The notes below the pieces were generated by a model that saw only the letters and a program-made list of their open reading frames with translations, was not told the origin of the DNA and did no database searches. A stretch of DNA of 64,000 nt from Nymphaea colorata (taxonomy: Eukaryota; Streptophyta; Magnoliopsida; Nymphaeales; Nymphaeaceae): positions 6,143,001-6,207,000 of the forward strand of contig NC_045148.1 in the NCBI RefSeq assembly GCF_008831285.2, read 5' to 3'. Below are positions 36,914-48,600 of the stretch, piece after piece. The first letter of the stretch is position 1. Every line of letters starts with the position of its first letter. A program made the position numbers and the translations under genes.

Positions 36914-39060
36914 TGACTCAAACTTTTGAAAGTCGCTGAGTCATCTAATCAGGACCGTATGATCTAACATGATAAAAATTAAGAGAAAAAAAAAGTGATG
37001 GGTATTTTATCATCTAATATTAGTTATCATCTTTTTTTCTATATTTTTCTCTCAACCATTCACCTGCATCAGAAAAAATATAACTACTTATTTTGCAAGG
37101 TACTTCACACTCAAGATATCAAATTTTCATATCTTACTCACTCGGATAATTAGAACCAGCTTTGGGTGAATTGATTGCAGTTTTCAGAATCATATCTTAA
37201 CCATTTATGCATCGCTAGCTACTTTCCCAACTTGCCTACTTGCAGTCATCTTAAGCCACACATCAATAGCAAACCTCATATATCCTTGCTAGTTAGAACC
37301 ATAAAATAAAGAAAAAGAAGAGACAAGAATAAAAGAATGAGAATTAGTACTCTCTTTCCCATGGTAAACCTTCATGACCTCACTTTTACAAGTGCTTGAA
37401 CGCTTCAAGCCCTTTTTGTCTACTAAAAGAGTGACTTGAGTTTCTTGCCGCACGGCTAAGGTAACTAGAGAATGGACAGGTCTTTCAACTGCCGTGTGAT
37501 TTTGAAACCGCTAGTAAAAAGGTATTGTCTTAATTAATGGTGTTCACGATGTGAGGTACATATTTCATGTGAATTTTGAATGGGCATAACTTGTACCAAT
37601 AGACTTTTCACTTATCACGCCATAAAAAAGAATGGAAAGTCATTGCCACACAAATCCCCAACTTGAGCCACCATGAGGACATATCCCAATATCAAGAAAT
37701 GGGCTACTGGAGCAGCCACTAATGCTGTTCAAATATCTAGATTTAATCAAAGTTTAAGTAGAAATATGTGCCCGACTATGATTTAGAGTTTTACTATCTT
37801 ACAAGTAAGATCAGTCCAGATGCGCCACTCCTCTATCTTGTAAAAAACTATCGTAAAAAGGTTTCAAAGTATGTTCTGTGAATCCCAAGAGCGAGACATA
37901 GAGAGACGGAGATACTTCTTCTCTTCGAAGTCACCGTGAAAAAGATAACAAGGAAGATCGATCCAGCTGCCTAATGCAGCAAAACCAAAGTTTAATTGGT
38001 ATATTTATTTTGGAACTTTTACTTCAAGTTTACAATAACATTGAGGGCATGATAGTGACATCCTTGGGAGATCGAAGTTTCTCATCATCTCACGCATGTT
38101 TTTATGATTTTTCATATGGGTTGGAGCAGGAGTCTGCTGGATCCACTCCCGCAACCATCTCCGGTCCAAATAAGGATGTTGGCTTAACCTCATGATCAAA
38201 GGTGCAGCAGAGCTAAACCCTAGATATTTTTAGAAAAAACATAAAGTTAAATTCAAATTAAAATGAATAAAGCAAGAAAAAACTATTCGAAGGAAATCAA
38301 GAAATGCTTCACTCAACGTATATAGAAACAATATTGTTAATTTAAAACTAACTTTTTTAACTTTAAAAAAAAAAAATCTTTTGAAACTTAAGGAAAGAAT
38401 GTAGATTCGAATAATCTTGTAGACCTTGGGTTGTTTAGGATTTGTCTCTTGAAGCATCCATTTTGAAGTACAGTTAAATGGTTGTATCAGGGCAAGTAGC
38501 AAAGCGAGCAGAAGAAATCATATGAAGTCATTTTTTCAGTTAGGCTCCTCATTTACTTTGGAGGACCTTTGATAAGAAGGGAATATGTGTTTTTTAAAAT
38601 ATATACATCAAACGCATATATCTAAAGCACAAAGTTTTCTATCTCAAATACTTGCTCCATAAGCATGTAATTCAATCTATACAAGTTAACTACTCTTATC
38701 AGTCTTTGCCTTCAAAAGTACTGCTTGAAAGTCCACCACAACTCGCGTTAAGATGGTTATAAAGTTGGCACGTGAACCAACTACTTACAAAACCATCTCG
38801 TTACCATGACAAAATCTGTCAGTTTATTCTTTTTTGACATCTTCCACGTTAACCAGTTATTTTAACAGCTAATTTTTCATGTAACCAAATTTTCATTGAA
38901 TCATGAGAGAATCAAATTAACAACTAAGCAGAAAATTTTTATTGAATCATCACATTATAATCAAATTAACAACTAAGCGTTTTACTTAATTGAAAGAAAA
39001 ATATATATATATAAAAAAAAAAAAGAGGAGAGAGAAATTAAGAGGTAAAAACCGCCAGTA
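33528..39060. other. Intergenic DNA without a recognised gene
   Basis: The first 400 bases are the shared protease 3' flank. The remainder is mostly AT-rich, with a microsatellite at 36831-36910. A GC-richer stretch at about 35640-36130 has ORFs on both strands (for example 35601-35840) and short CGGC-rich text, but no family I recognise; it could be a decayed gene end or an untranslated exon. Confidence 0.4.
36831..36910. repeat. Compound microsatellite (CT)n(AT)n
   Basis: Twenty CT units followed by twenty AT units. Confidence 0.95.
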
Positions 39061-39352
39061 GGTAGCGGGGTCCCTCCTCTATCGGCGGTGGCGCTCGCGG
39101 CCGCTCTTTGTCACGCGCACGCACGCTACACTCGAAGATCGGAGGCAGAGTTTAGGTAACGTGTCTCCGAGCTCGGGCTCTCGTCTCTGGCTCACCCTCT
39201 CTGTCACCCACCACGTATGGTCGTTGCATGCTCCCTCTCACATGCCTCCTTTCCACGTACTCTTCTCTCCCATGCGTCATCTCTTGCGTCCTCCCCTGCA
39301 CACTTCCTTCTTTTCTCCCCCGTAATTTAACCGTCTTCCCCTTCCCCCGCCG

Positions 39353-39360
39353 TATATATT
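39353..39360 (+). promoter_or_regulatory. Possible TATA box of the CCCH gene
   Basis: TATATATT lies 127 bases before the start codon, followed by a strongly CT-rich leader (CTCTCTGCACTCCCTC) typical of plant 5' untranslated regions. Transcription start not visible. Confidence 0.45.
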
Positions 39361-39486
39361 CTCTCTGCACTCCCTCTTCTTTCCCTGCACTCCATCCTCT
39401 CCTCTCTCCGCCATTCATGGCTTCTCCTTCTTGACCCGCAGGTTCCCTCTGCATTCTCATCCTTTTACTCCTGCTGTGGGATCAGT

Positions 39487-40671
39487 ATGACGAGTGTTTG
39501 TTGCTCTCCTGAACAGCTGAAGTTCTTAACTGGTAAGAAGGCCAGGCCTTCTTCCGTTTCTGGTTTCCATGAGGCCTTGGATCTGAGCCCCACCGCCACT
39601 ACGACCACCACAGCCGCGACCACTCTCCGGCGCCTTCTTCTCCAGAGGGCCGATTCCCTTCACAGCGACTGCTCTCTTTCCCCTTCCGAAGCCTACGCTT
39701 TGCAGAGGTTCCTGCCTTCTAACTACGAGGATGGCGGTGCGGGCGACGAGGAGGAGGAGGACGCGGTGCCGGATGACTACGCCTGCGACGAGTTCAGGAT
39801 GTACGAGTTCAAGGTCCGGCGGTGCACTCGCGGCCGGAGCCACGATTGGACTGATTGTCCGTTTGCTCATCCTGGGGAGAAGGCCAGGCGCCGGGACCCC
39901 CGCCGGTACAATTATTCCGCCACTCCCTGCCCTGACTTCCGGAAGGGGGCCTGCCGGCGGGGTGACGCCTGCGAGTTCGCCCACGGCGTGTTCGAGTGCT
40001 GGCTCCACCCTTCGAGGTACCGGACGCAGCCCTGCAAGGACGGCTTGAACTGCCGACGGAAGGTCTGCTTCTTCGCCCACACGCCGCAGCAACTGCGCGT
40101 GCCTGGAGGCGGCGGATGCGACACCCGCGGCGGTGGCCGTTCTCCTCGATGCTGCGCTTTCTGCTCGGCTTCCAAGCTCCATCAATGGGTTTCCCAAGGT
40201 GGGTCCTCTCCGAATTCGACGCTGATGGTCGGCGTCTCCCCTTTCTCGCCGCCGGCGTCTCCGCCCATCTCGTCACCCCCTCTGTCCGTGTCTCCCGCTT
40301 CTCCATATTTTTCGGCGTACCAGAGCTTCATATCGGAGCTTGCGAGTTCGCTCGATTCCGTTGATCTCAATTCCACCGCAACCTTCGGCGGGAAGGCCAC
40401 TGGCGCCACCGCCGTTGGGGGTGCGTCCCAGCGATCCCTGTCCTGGTCATCCTTGCCGTCTATTGATCGAACACGCCCTTCCTATTCATGCACTCCGTTT
40501 TCCACGCTCTGGAGGTTCCAGGAAGAGGAGGAAGAAGAGATGGAAAAGGAGACAATGATTCGTGATACCACCACCACCGGCAACAACAACAACAACAACC
40601 AGAATGACACCTCCGTCGCGGCCGCCATATCTGATCCTGATTTCGGGTGGGTAAACGAGCTTATCATGTAG
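39487..40671 (+). CDS. Arginine-rich tandem CCCH zinc-finger protein (RR-TZF, 394 aa, intronless)
   Basis: Plant RR-TZF protein of the AtTZF1-3/C3H20/C3H23 group; these bind AU-rich or other RNA elements, shuttle between nucleus and cytoplasmic granules, and act in hormone and stress responses. The arginine-rich region has C113 through C124 and H128 ([20 protein letters not shown]). Finger 1 is C148-X7-C156-X5-C162-X3-H166; finger 2 is C183-X5-C189-X4-C194-X3-H198, exactly the class pattern. The N-terminus has Thr/Ala runs and an acidic stretch ([12 protein letters not shown]), the C-terminal half is Ser/Pro-rich with an acidic [10 protein letters not shown] run and an Asn run, and the protein ends [11 protein letters not shown], close to the conserved PDxGWVNxL tail. 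The ATG is the first in a long open frame after a CT-rich leader. Single exon, as is usual for the class. No ankyrin repeats, so it is the short type. Confidence 0.96.
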   Translation: MTSVCCSPEQLKFLTGKKARPSSVSGFHEALDLSPTATTTTTAATTLRRLLLQRADSLHSDCSLSPSEAYALQRFLPSNYEDGGAGDEEEEDAVPDDYACDEFRMYEFKVRRCTRGRSHDWTDCPFAHPGEKARRRDPRRYNYSATPCPDFRKGACRRGDACEFAHGVFECWLHPSRYRTQPCKDGLNCRRKVCFFAHTPQQLRVPGGGGCDTRGGGRSPRCCAFCSASKLHQWVSQGGSSPNSTLMVGVSPFSPPASPPISSPPLSVSPASPYFSAYQSFISELASSLDSVDLNSTATFGGKATGATAVGGASQRSLSWSSLPSIDRTRPSYSCTPFSTLWRFQEEEEEEMEKETMIRDTTTTGNNNNNNQNDTSVAAAISDPDFGWVNELIM

Positions 40672-41815
40672 ATGTAGAAGAGAGAATGTAAATGGTACAT
40701 AGTTGCGTATGTCCATTATTTTGTGTGTCCATTTTCAGTCAATTTTTTTGGTCTTTTTTCCCCCTTTATTTTGATGTTAAACATTGTCTGTAAACTCAGA
40801 GACGAAGAAAGATGTCTGTCTCTGTTCAGTGTAAATGTTCTTTGCTGTTGAATATATGGGATCGGTTCCTCAGACTCTAAAGCTTCGTCCTCTCCTCGTT
40901 CGTGTGTGTGTGTGTGTTCGCCCGCTCGGCTGCCCTTTGAAATCGACGTGGGCACGCTTTCCGGCTGATCAAACGGTTCTGTTGCCCATCTCTCGATTCA
41001 GTTTCATTCAAATCTGAACCCAATAGTCAGTTCGTACCGGTGGAGCTGTTTGGTCCATTGTAACACCAGGCGTGGGACTCGACCAAGTTCGTGAAGTGGC
41101 ACCGTTTTCATGAAGTTGGTCGTGTTTTGTGTGTGACGAAAGGGCATTGTTACCCGGTGGGGATGAATGTTGTCATTCTTGGTGGCTCAGTTGACCAAAT
41201 ACAGATACATTCATACTTGTTAAACTTCAACACGATCTATAGGACTAAACACGAAAGAAGAAGGTTTTTATTTTTTGAATTTATGACACTGTGATGAATG
41301 AATTTAACGATTCATAACACTGTGATGATTCATGAAGCCAATAAGCAGAAAGGAAGATCACGTTTGCGAGCATGTTAGTCCTCAAATGAAAGCAACTGGA
41401 GGAATGAATTTTATGAACTATGTGACAACTTTGATGACTTCACTAATTCTCTCTCACGTTGTCAACCCACATTTTCAAAAAGGAACAAACATGTCCAATC
41501 ACTGCTGTTTGTCATTTTGTATAGAACAAATTTAACCTGTATTTAGCTCCAGGGGTGTTTGGACGACATTCTTATTAAAAAAAATATATATTGGCTTTGT
41601 TAATTTTAAAAAACTGGTTTGTATGTTTATAAAATTCATTTCTTTTTATGAATAACGTGAAGGAACCAGGTTATTCGATCCCACGTGAAAACCAGGTTTT
41701 CTTAAAAAAATTATTTTTAGATAAATTTTGAATAAAACATAGTTTTGGTATTTATCCAAACAAAAAAAAAAAAAAAAAGCTGCCTTGTTTTTAAAGTGTT
41801 ATCCAAGCATTAAAC
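40672..41815. other. 3' flank of the CCCH gene and intergenic DNA
   Basis: Probable 3' untranslated region directly after the stop. No AATAAA hexamer in a convincing place. Later sequence is AT-rich with an 18-A run near 41761. Nothing coding recognised. Confidence 0.45.
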
Positions 41816-42290
41816 AAATGCCTTGAGAAGCGATCGTAACATCTACAGCAAAACACTACCTTAAAACAAATGTCTTGAGACGCGATCGTAACATCTACTA
41901 AATCGAATCTAACATATACTAAATCGAATCGAGCACACGATAGTAACATATCGCAAATCTATGTAAATCGAATTGAATATCGCAAATCTATGTAAATCGA
42001 ATTGAAGACATCTATGTAAATTGAACTGAGGACTCATGAGTAACATCTATAACATCTATGTAAATCGAACTAACATCTAGCAACTGTTACTATGTATCGA
42101 ACTCAAGACATCTAGTAACATATTTAGTAACATCTATGTAAATACATCTAGTAACATTTATGTAAATGGAACTTAACATCTATGTAAATCGAACTGAAAT
42201 ATAAATTGAACTGAAGACATCTAACTGAAGACACGTGATCGTAACATTTACGTAAATCGTCGTAACATCTACTTAAATCAAACTGAAGGC
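41816..42290. repeat. Degenerate short tandem/dispersed repeats based on ATCTATGTAAATCGAA
   Basis: The phrase (AACATCTATGTAAATCGAA) and shortened forms recur more than ten times with irregular spacing, together with repeated GCGATCGTAACATCTAC at about 41831 and 41883 and GAAGACATCTA. Units are 16-40 bases long. Non-coding. Confidence 0.8.
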
Positions 42291-42399
42291 TGATCATCTG
42301 CTAGTTATTGGTTTCATCGGGTAAACTAAGTCGAAATAAAGTTTCGTCAACTAAGAACGAGCGGAGGCTCGTTAGAGGGCCCGGTACGGTACACAGCAC

Positions 42400-42740
42400 G
42401 AACCTAAGCTGACGGTGCCGGACCGCTTTGTGTTTGCGGCCTTTCTCCCTTCAGTACAAAAATCATGTACGTGCGCCCTATCGGCTGTGGGAAGCGGCGC
42501 TAGACGTGGCTTTTAACTGACGCCAGCACCACGTGAAGGGGGCATGACCGCACGTGACCCTCCCTAAGCGACCTTCTCGAACCTTCCTTTCTCTCCTTTT
42601 TATTGTTTATTTTTTCCTTCGTGCTCGTCCGTTAATTTTTTTTTATTTTTTATTTTTTAAGTTTTCTTGAGTAGGGAAAGCAGGCGCCACGGCACCCGAT
42701 ACGTGGCAGCTGCATGCTGCAGAAACACTGACCGCTAGCA
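42400..42740. promoter_or_regulatory. GC-rich promoter-like island with ACGT cores and heat-shock element
   Basis: A GC-rich island in AT-rich surroundings. ACGTGGC occurs at 42503-42509 and 42701-42707, CCACGTGA at 42529-42536 and GCACGTGAC at 42550-42558: four G-box/ABRE-type cores in about 200 bases. A perfect TTCNNGAANNTTC lies at 42574-42586. No recognisable gene starts on either side, so the island has no assigned target. Confidence 0.45.
42574..42586. promoter_or_regulatory. Perfect three-unit heat-shock element
   Basis: TTCTCGAACCTTC fits the alternating TTC/GAA consensus bound by heat-shock factors with no mismatch. Whether it acts is unknown, as no gene is recognised beside it. Confidence 0.4.
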
Positions 42741-45639
42741 GTTTGATCTTTCGCAGGCACACCATTTCGCTCCTGGTCCCAAACTTTGCCTGGAAACTCA
42801 AAAAACTGCATTTGCTTCTTTTATCGTTAATTTTATGCCGGCAACTTTCGTTTTTTTCTATTTTTTTTTCTTACAAAACACGTCTGCGGGGTTCAGGAGC
42901 GAGGCTACCATTTTTAAAACTTTTACTAACCCTTTTTTTGTTCAAAAGTTTTGAAATATTTAAAGAAAAAAATAAAATTATAAACTATAACATGTAATTT
43001 TCATTTTTAGGCGCCTCGGCCCCTCGTTGGGTTTAAAGTTCCAGCGGGATTTAAACTTTCTTTATGGGTGTAAAACAAAGAGATTTGAATTTAGAAAACA
43101 AATATGAAATTTAAAATCATTATAGGTTAAAAGACCCTTCTTTCTTATAGGTTAACATTAGCAAATTTAAAATCATAAAGATCATGCGTACAACAAAGTC
43201 ACTTGTTCATTTATATTCATGTTGTCGCCATGTTTGCACGAATAAAAAGATTTTGAAACCTATGAGACAAGCTTGAGTTTTTAACTGTCACAGAAGATTC
43301 TACGTATAAATTTAAGAAGCTTATTCTCATACATGTAATCCACCTTCAAATCTAAGTGGACACTACCCCACCTGGTTTCTACTTGTCCTCTCAAGTCGCT
43401 TCAACAATGCTACAATATCCAATATCGTCTTAATACATCCACCATTCATTGAAATGATCAAATCTCAACTTCTTAAGCTCCATCTATGGATCTTAAGTCC
43501 ACCTTCTTATGCATTTGGCTTTGATTCCATATAAAATGAAAGATTGAAAAGTAAAAAACGCAAAAGTATAGGTTGTGCCTCTTCCTTGGTTCGATAGATC
43601 AACGGAGAAGAACCATGAAAAACAAAAAACATAGATTAGAAACATAGTTACATGAAGATATATGAAAGAAAGAAAATGCCACAACAACACAATTCATGAG
43701 GACCTCATAGAGTATCCAATAAAGTAATTTTTATGCATCATGCATTTAGATGTAATGTGTGTGTATATGCATATCACTCAAACAAGTTGTGTATGTCATG
43801 TGGATCCCCAAAACACTAATTAACACATCAATCAACACAACCCTAATAGGGGTCACATAGAGAAAAGCAAAAGGCCTATATGGTCTATTTGAATGGCCAA
43901 GCTTATTATTAAAAAGGTTATAGTCCAAAAACTCAGACAATTCTTGAAAAGAAACTGAACTACATAGAAACATAACATAATAAAATAGACTTGGGTAGGT
44001 GCCCCTAAGTCCTTGCTCAAGCAACTTCTTCCCCGGACCCAAATAACTCAGTAAATGATGCTTTCAGCCCTCAATGAAAAAACATCTTCCCAAAACTTTC
44101 TCTGGTGCTCTATAGCTTCTATTCATAATTGGGACATTGGTTCACCTAGTCGACCATAACTAACTCTAGCGAAGTCTTTTCTTCTTCTTCTTCTTCTTCT
44201 TCTAATTTAGTTTTTTTCTCTTCATTTCTATATTTGTCGCTTACAATTTGCTTGCACACTATTGCCAGTGACTTGGTACCAATAGCCACCATTTGTCAAA
44301 AAACTATAACTCCCTCTCTCTCTCTCTCTCTTTTGTTGTTGTTTGTGTTGTTATTGTTCTTCTTCTTATTATTATTATTTACAATTTAACTTGCTCTTTG
44401 CTCTACCTGATTGCCGATTACTACAATTACGTGTTGGATGTTCGACAATTTGGGCTTTTTTTTGGGAAATATTTGACCATTTAGGAATTTTTCATTTGGG
44501 TATTTGATTTGGCTTCGTGATTAAAGCATTTTCTCTAATTTGCTTTTATGGACTGCCACCATTCACAAGTCTCGTCACCAATAAGGCACTGTTATGAGAG
44601 GGTCATGACAGAGCTAAGAACACGAGTTAGAGAATTTAATAATTGAAAATTTACATTAAATGAAAATGAATCTGCATATTATATCACTATTTTGCACATC
44701 AGTTCTAATTGGTACTAATTGCTTATGCTAGAGTTCGTTAGACATTTGATTTATATTTTAATACATTATCCAAGTTACCAAATTTTTCTCTAATTCATGT
44801 GAGATGTGTAAGCTTATTTGACAAACAAAATGATGATGAAGTCAAAAAGTGAATTTTAAATGACCTAGTTAGTAAGGTTCCCACTATGATTCTTTGGCCA
44901 ATTTACTTGACATTTATCTCTTTCATGATTAAGGTATTGGACTTTATTGTAGAAAATGAATTCACGAAAAGGAGTAAGAATTTAGAATTTGTGTTTTACA
45001 TACACTTGAAGTATAAAGTTTTAGGGATAACTAAAGAAAAATTTCAAACAGTCCAGCAAAATTTAGGTAGTAAACCAACACAATGTCTTCAAAATATTAC
45101 AGACAACGGCTAGACTCTCTTATAAATAGGACATCTATATGTTGCAACAAATTTGCTATTTAAATTCTTGACCCAAGGAGCTCATATATAGACACCCCAT
45201 GATGGCCAAGACATGTAAGTAACATGATTACATGTCTGTATCATTACTTTGTTAGAACGACTTACGCTATCACTGATTAACAACTTCAAGAATAATCGTC
45301 TCTAAGGCAAATACATCGCCTCTCCTTTTAGCAGCATATTTTGTTCTGCTTTTGTTAAAGATTGGTTGATTTATTTCATGTAGTTCTATTCTAGAAACTT
45401 TCGCGGAACATATTTGCATAGATTTGAAAGTCAGTTGTATGCATATATTACAGATCGAAAAATGAAAAGTAAAGTGTGATTGTCAAATTTAAAATTAACA
45501 CTGGCAGAGCTTGTAGAAATTATAGTGATAACTCAACAGCAAATAATATTTTCTCTGCTGGTACTGTATTTATTGATAAAGAAGTTTTAACAAAAGTATA
45601 AAAGGGCCATTTACATGCTAAAAAACTTTTGTGGATGAA

Positions 45640-45792
45640 GCTCTCTCATGAGCAGAAGGAAAAGATCAATCTGACCTAGGCCCTGACAAGTATAATGGAT
45701 TTGCAATTTGCATGCGTTTGGATGCTTCTATTGTCAAGGAAATTGCTTCATTGTTTGCGTGCTCAAGGCCAGAACTACCATCCTATGAAAAG
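45640..45792 (+). pseudogene. Unidentified exon-like remnant
   Basis: One frame reads KKLLWMKLSHEQKEKINLT up to a TAG at 45676; one base out of phase the reading continues as LGPDKYNGFAICMRLD, then EIASLFACSRPELPSYEK and a GT at the end that resembles a splice donor (AAG|GTGAGG). The composition is protein-like and the two parts look like one exon split by a frameshift. I do not recognise the family. Confidence 0.3.
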
Positions 45793-48347
45793 GTGAGGGC
45801 AGTGATATGAGAAGTAGGCGCAAGAAAATTAGCCTAGAAATTTTGTAGGTGTGATAGAAAATATGGTTATATCACAGTAACACAAGGCAAAAAGAAAAGT
45901 GCAAGTGAAAAATGGTAGCACAAGCATTATCATTGTTGTTGCTGTTGTTGTAGTTGTTGTTATTTTCTTCACTCAAGTTCACATTCATTGGAAAAAGCAA
46001 CAAGCTTCAGTTTTCAAATGTGCTTCCCAGAAGCAAGATCTGCCTTTAGACCAATGCTGCTTTTAGCAACTATTGTGGAAAGTGTTTCAAGGGAATGTCT
46101 TTCAAGGAAAGATTTTGTTCCGGCTTTCAAATCCTTTTTTTCTTGAAACAAGGGCTCTCAATTACTACTTAATTGAAGTGGGAGTAAGATCTTGTACCTT
46201 AGTGGCACAAGGGGTTGAGTGGGAGCTTTGGCTCTATGCTGCGCAATGGGTCACCCCTGTTCATTGGAAGTTGATAAAGATTTCTTTTTAAGTGTAATCC
46301 TACACGCAGTTACTTTCTCACTCGAGACGTATGTCAGATGGTATATCAATTGTTCCTTTGCCCTTCATTTGGACCTCTCTTTCCTTATCACAAAGAAAAC
46401 ATGTTTGCTTTTACTAATCAAGGAAAATAGCAGGTTTGCTACTCTTCTCACTAGCATCCAACAATCACCAATGCCAATACACTCCGACTTTATATAATGC
46501 ATCGTTGAATTAGAATGTGATCAGGGGATGACCTTGATGCTTTGTTGATGATCAAAAGCAAGCGCTAGGGCTTTTCGGGTTAGTTATGTCTTATTATTTT
46601 GAGAGAAGTTCGATAACAGAAAAAGGTAAAACAGGCTGAATCAGCTGCTTTTCGCTGATTCAAGAGAGAGAGATTGAGAGAAATCAACTATCTATGGCCT
46701 ATATCTAGTGGGGGGTATTGCTAAGTGGCTGATTAAATGAATGTTGGCTGCCTGATAACCACAGCAATTCTGATAATACACCCTCGTCTATTATGCAGTA
46801 GCATTTACGTTTTTAATATATAGGTCCTCATATTAATAACAATCCATCTCGATGGTCTTAAGATACATTTCATGTTGTTTACAGATAAAAGTTTTCAGTT
46901 TTGCGTATAAATGGTTTGGCAATAAGAAAAATATATTACTTGTATTAGCCTTCGTTTTGTCCGTGCAGGAACACACAAGAAAATTTTGAGGCTTGGTTCT
47001 TGACAACAGGCCCTACATTTGGAATGGCTTTAGAAACTGAGTTTAAAAATCTCATTGTGATGGGTAAAGTTGTTATGCGGCCAAATCGAAAATTTTGGGG
47101 TGTTTGCACATGAAGTCTATGTAGAAATTGTACAGATAGTTTCAAAATATAAAGCTGCTGCTCAAAAATGCATGCAGCCGCTATATAATAAATGACCTCT
47201 AAATTGATAAGGAAAATTTTCATTTAAAGTCACTTTTGGCCTTAGTTTAGCCTCCTTTTTTGGGGATGATGAGAAACTTTTCAAAAAGGAAAGCTGCAAA
47301 AAAGACGCACGAAAATATTGGAACCTGAGATCCATTTCCGCATGCTTTAACTTCCTATTACGTCAAAATTTTGATAGCAGCTTTGGAATAATGTCCTAAC
47401 TTTATCGTTGTTCTTTTAATCAAATTAAAGAAAAACTAGTGTTGTTTCTTCTTTTCATTAGAAAAGATAAAAAATTCCCAATTTAAAAGGGCAATATTAC
47501 AACATTCCAAATTTCATAATTTTCAAAATGGAAAACTTCTAGCTAAAACACCTTTCGGAAATCGTCAGCAAAATATTCACTTACATCAGGGAATCCAGAT
47601 GTGTAAATCTCAGGATGTTAGCCTAAACATTGTCCCTAAATTGAAGGAGAGGGTAAGAGGGAGACGGGGAGAGACAGAGAGAGATGACCGATCAGAATAC
47701 TTCAATGACCCATGGTCATCGATAGAGAGAGAAAGAGACTTGATCAAGTGTAACTAAAAGACCCATGGTTATCAATTCGGACCAGCCGACCCTGTCAGTA
47801 TTGCAGAGAACAGGTTTTATACTGGTCAGAGATAAGCTACTGATACAGCCATTCAACAATGTAGGCGTCGCCTAGTACCACTCCTTCGACTATGCGCAAG
47901 TTATGAACAATCGCCTACATGCATCTGAACACGCGGTAAATGGTTGTATTACTGAATGGCATCAAATTAAAGAAATCAAGAAAAATTAAGACCCAATCTA
48001 CTGCACAACAGTTACCTATCAAACACTCTGCAAAAGACTCGCAGATCACCCTGCAAAACAAGCATCAACATGGAGACACAGGCAACCACACTTAACTGGC
48101 CAAACAAAAAGGACCTTTGCCACCATCTTCGTTGCTTTTAAATAACATGATACACTTGCCTTAGGGGAATCTCAACTCCCCAATGTCTCCAACCAGAAGT
48201 GGTGCGATATACACCGCCTAAATGAGCATGAGTGTAGTCTCAGAAAATTCTAATCATGTTTTATTTGGCTTTTGAGAACAAAAATTTCAATATAATTGCC
48301 TCATTATGTAAAACTTATCAGACCAATCCAATAATTGAAAGTCGGGC

Positions 48348-48353
48348 TTTATT
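48348..48353 (-). terminator. Possible poly(A) signal of the PP2C gene
   Basis: AATAAA on the minus strand about 250 bases after the stop codon. Hexamer match only. Confidence 0.3.
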
Positions 48354-48600
48354 ATGCATGCAAGTCTTGAGAAGTATAAAGTACAAAGAAACTCTTTTTT
48401 ACTTTATCTAGTCCAAACTGGCAGTACTGTATTTCTTAGGTTTACATAGGACTTGGATACATTTGAATTCACTGTTCAGTTCGTTGCATATCTGCAACAA
48501 TAAGATGATCACAAAAGTAACACAAACCAACAATTGTTTATCGATGAGCTATCATTACAAGATACCTACAGATTGGTTCGGACCAAGCCATGAAGGAAGA

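Larger units (their letters stand above)
42741..48600. other. Intergenic DNA with decayed repeats
   Basis: AT-rich. It contains (CTT)n at 44178-44203, (CT)n at 44311-44331, a GTT/GTTGTTGTT run near 45925-45962 and several short ORFs (43746-44042, 44886-45113, 46945-47223) with no domain I know. A protein-like remnant at 45640-45792 is listed separately. Confidence 0.4.

Noticed and set aside
39526-40306. Long minus-strand ORFs (223 and 165 codons) opposite the CCCH gene
   Set aside because: They are antisense shadows of a GC-rich coding exon; composition is Arg/Gly/Pro-rich low complexity and no domain is seen.
41816-42290. CRISPR-like array of short repeats
   Set aside because: Repeats are irregular with no constant-length unique spacers, and the setting is a plant nucleus.
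43746-44042. 98-codon minus-strand ORF
   Set aside because: No known motifs and embedded in AT-rich repetitive DNA.
46945-47223. 92-codon minus-strand ORF
   Set aside because: Not assignable to a family and no neighbouring exon-like sequence.
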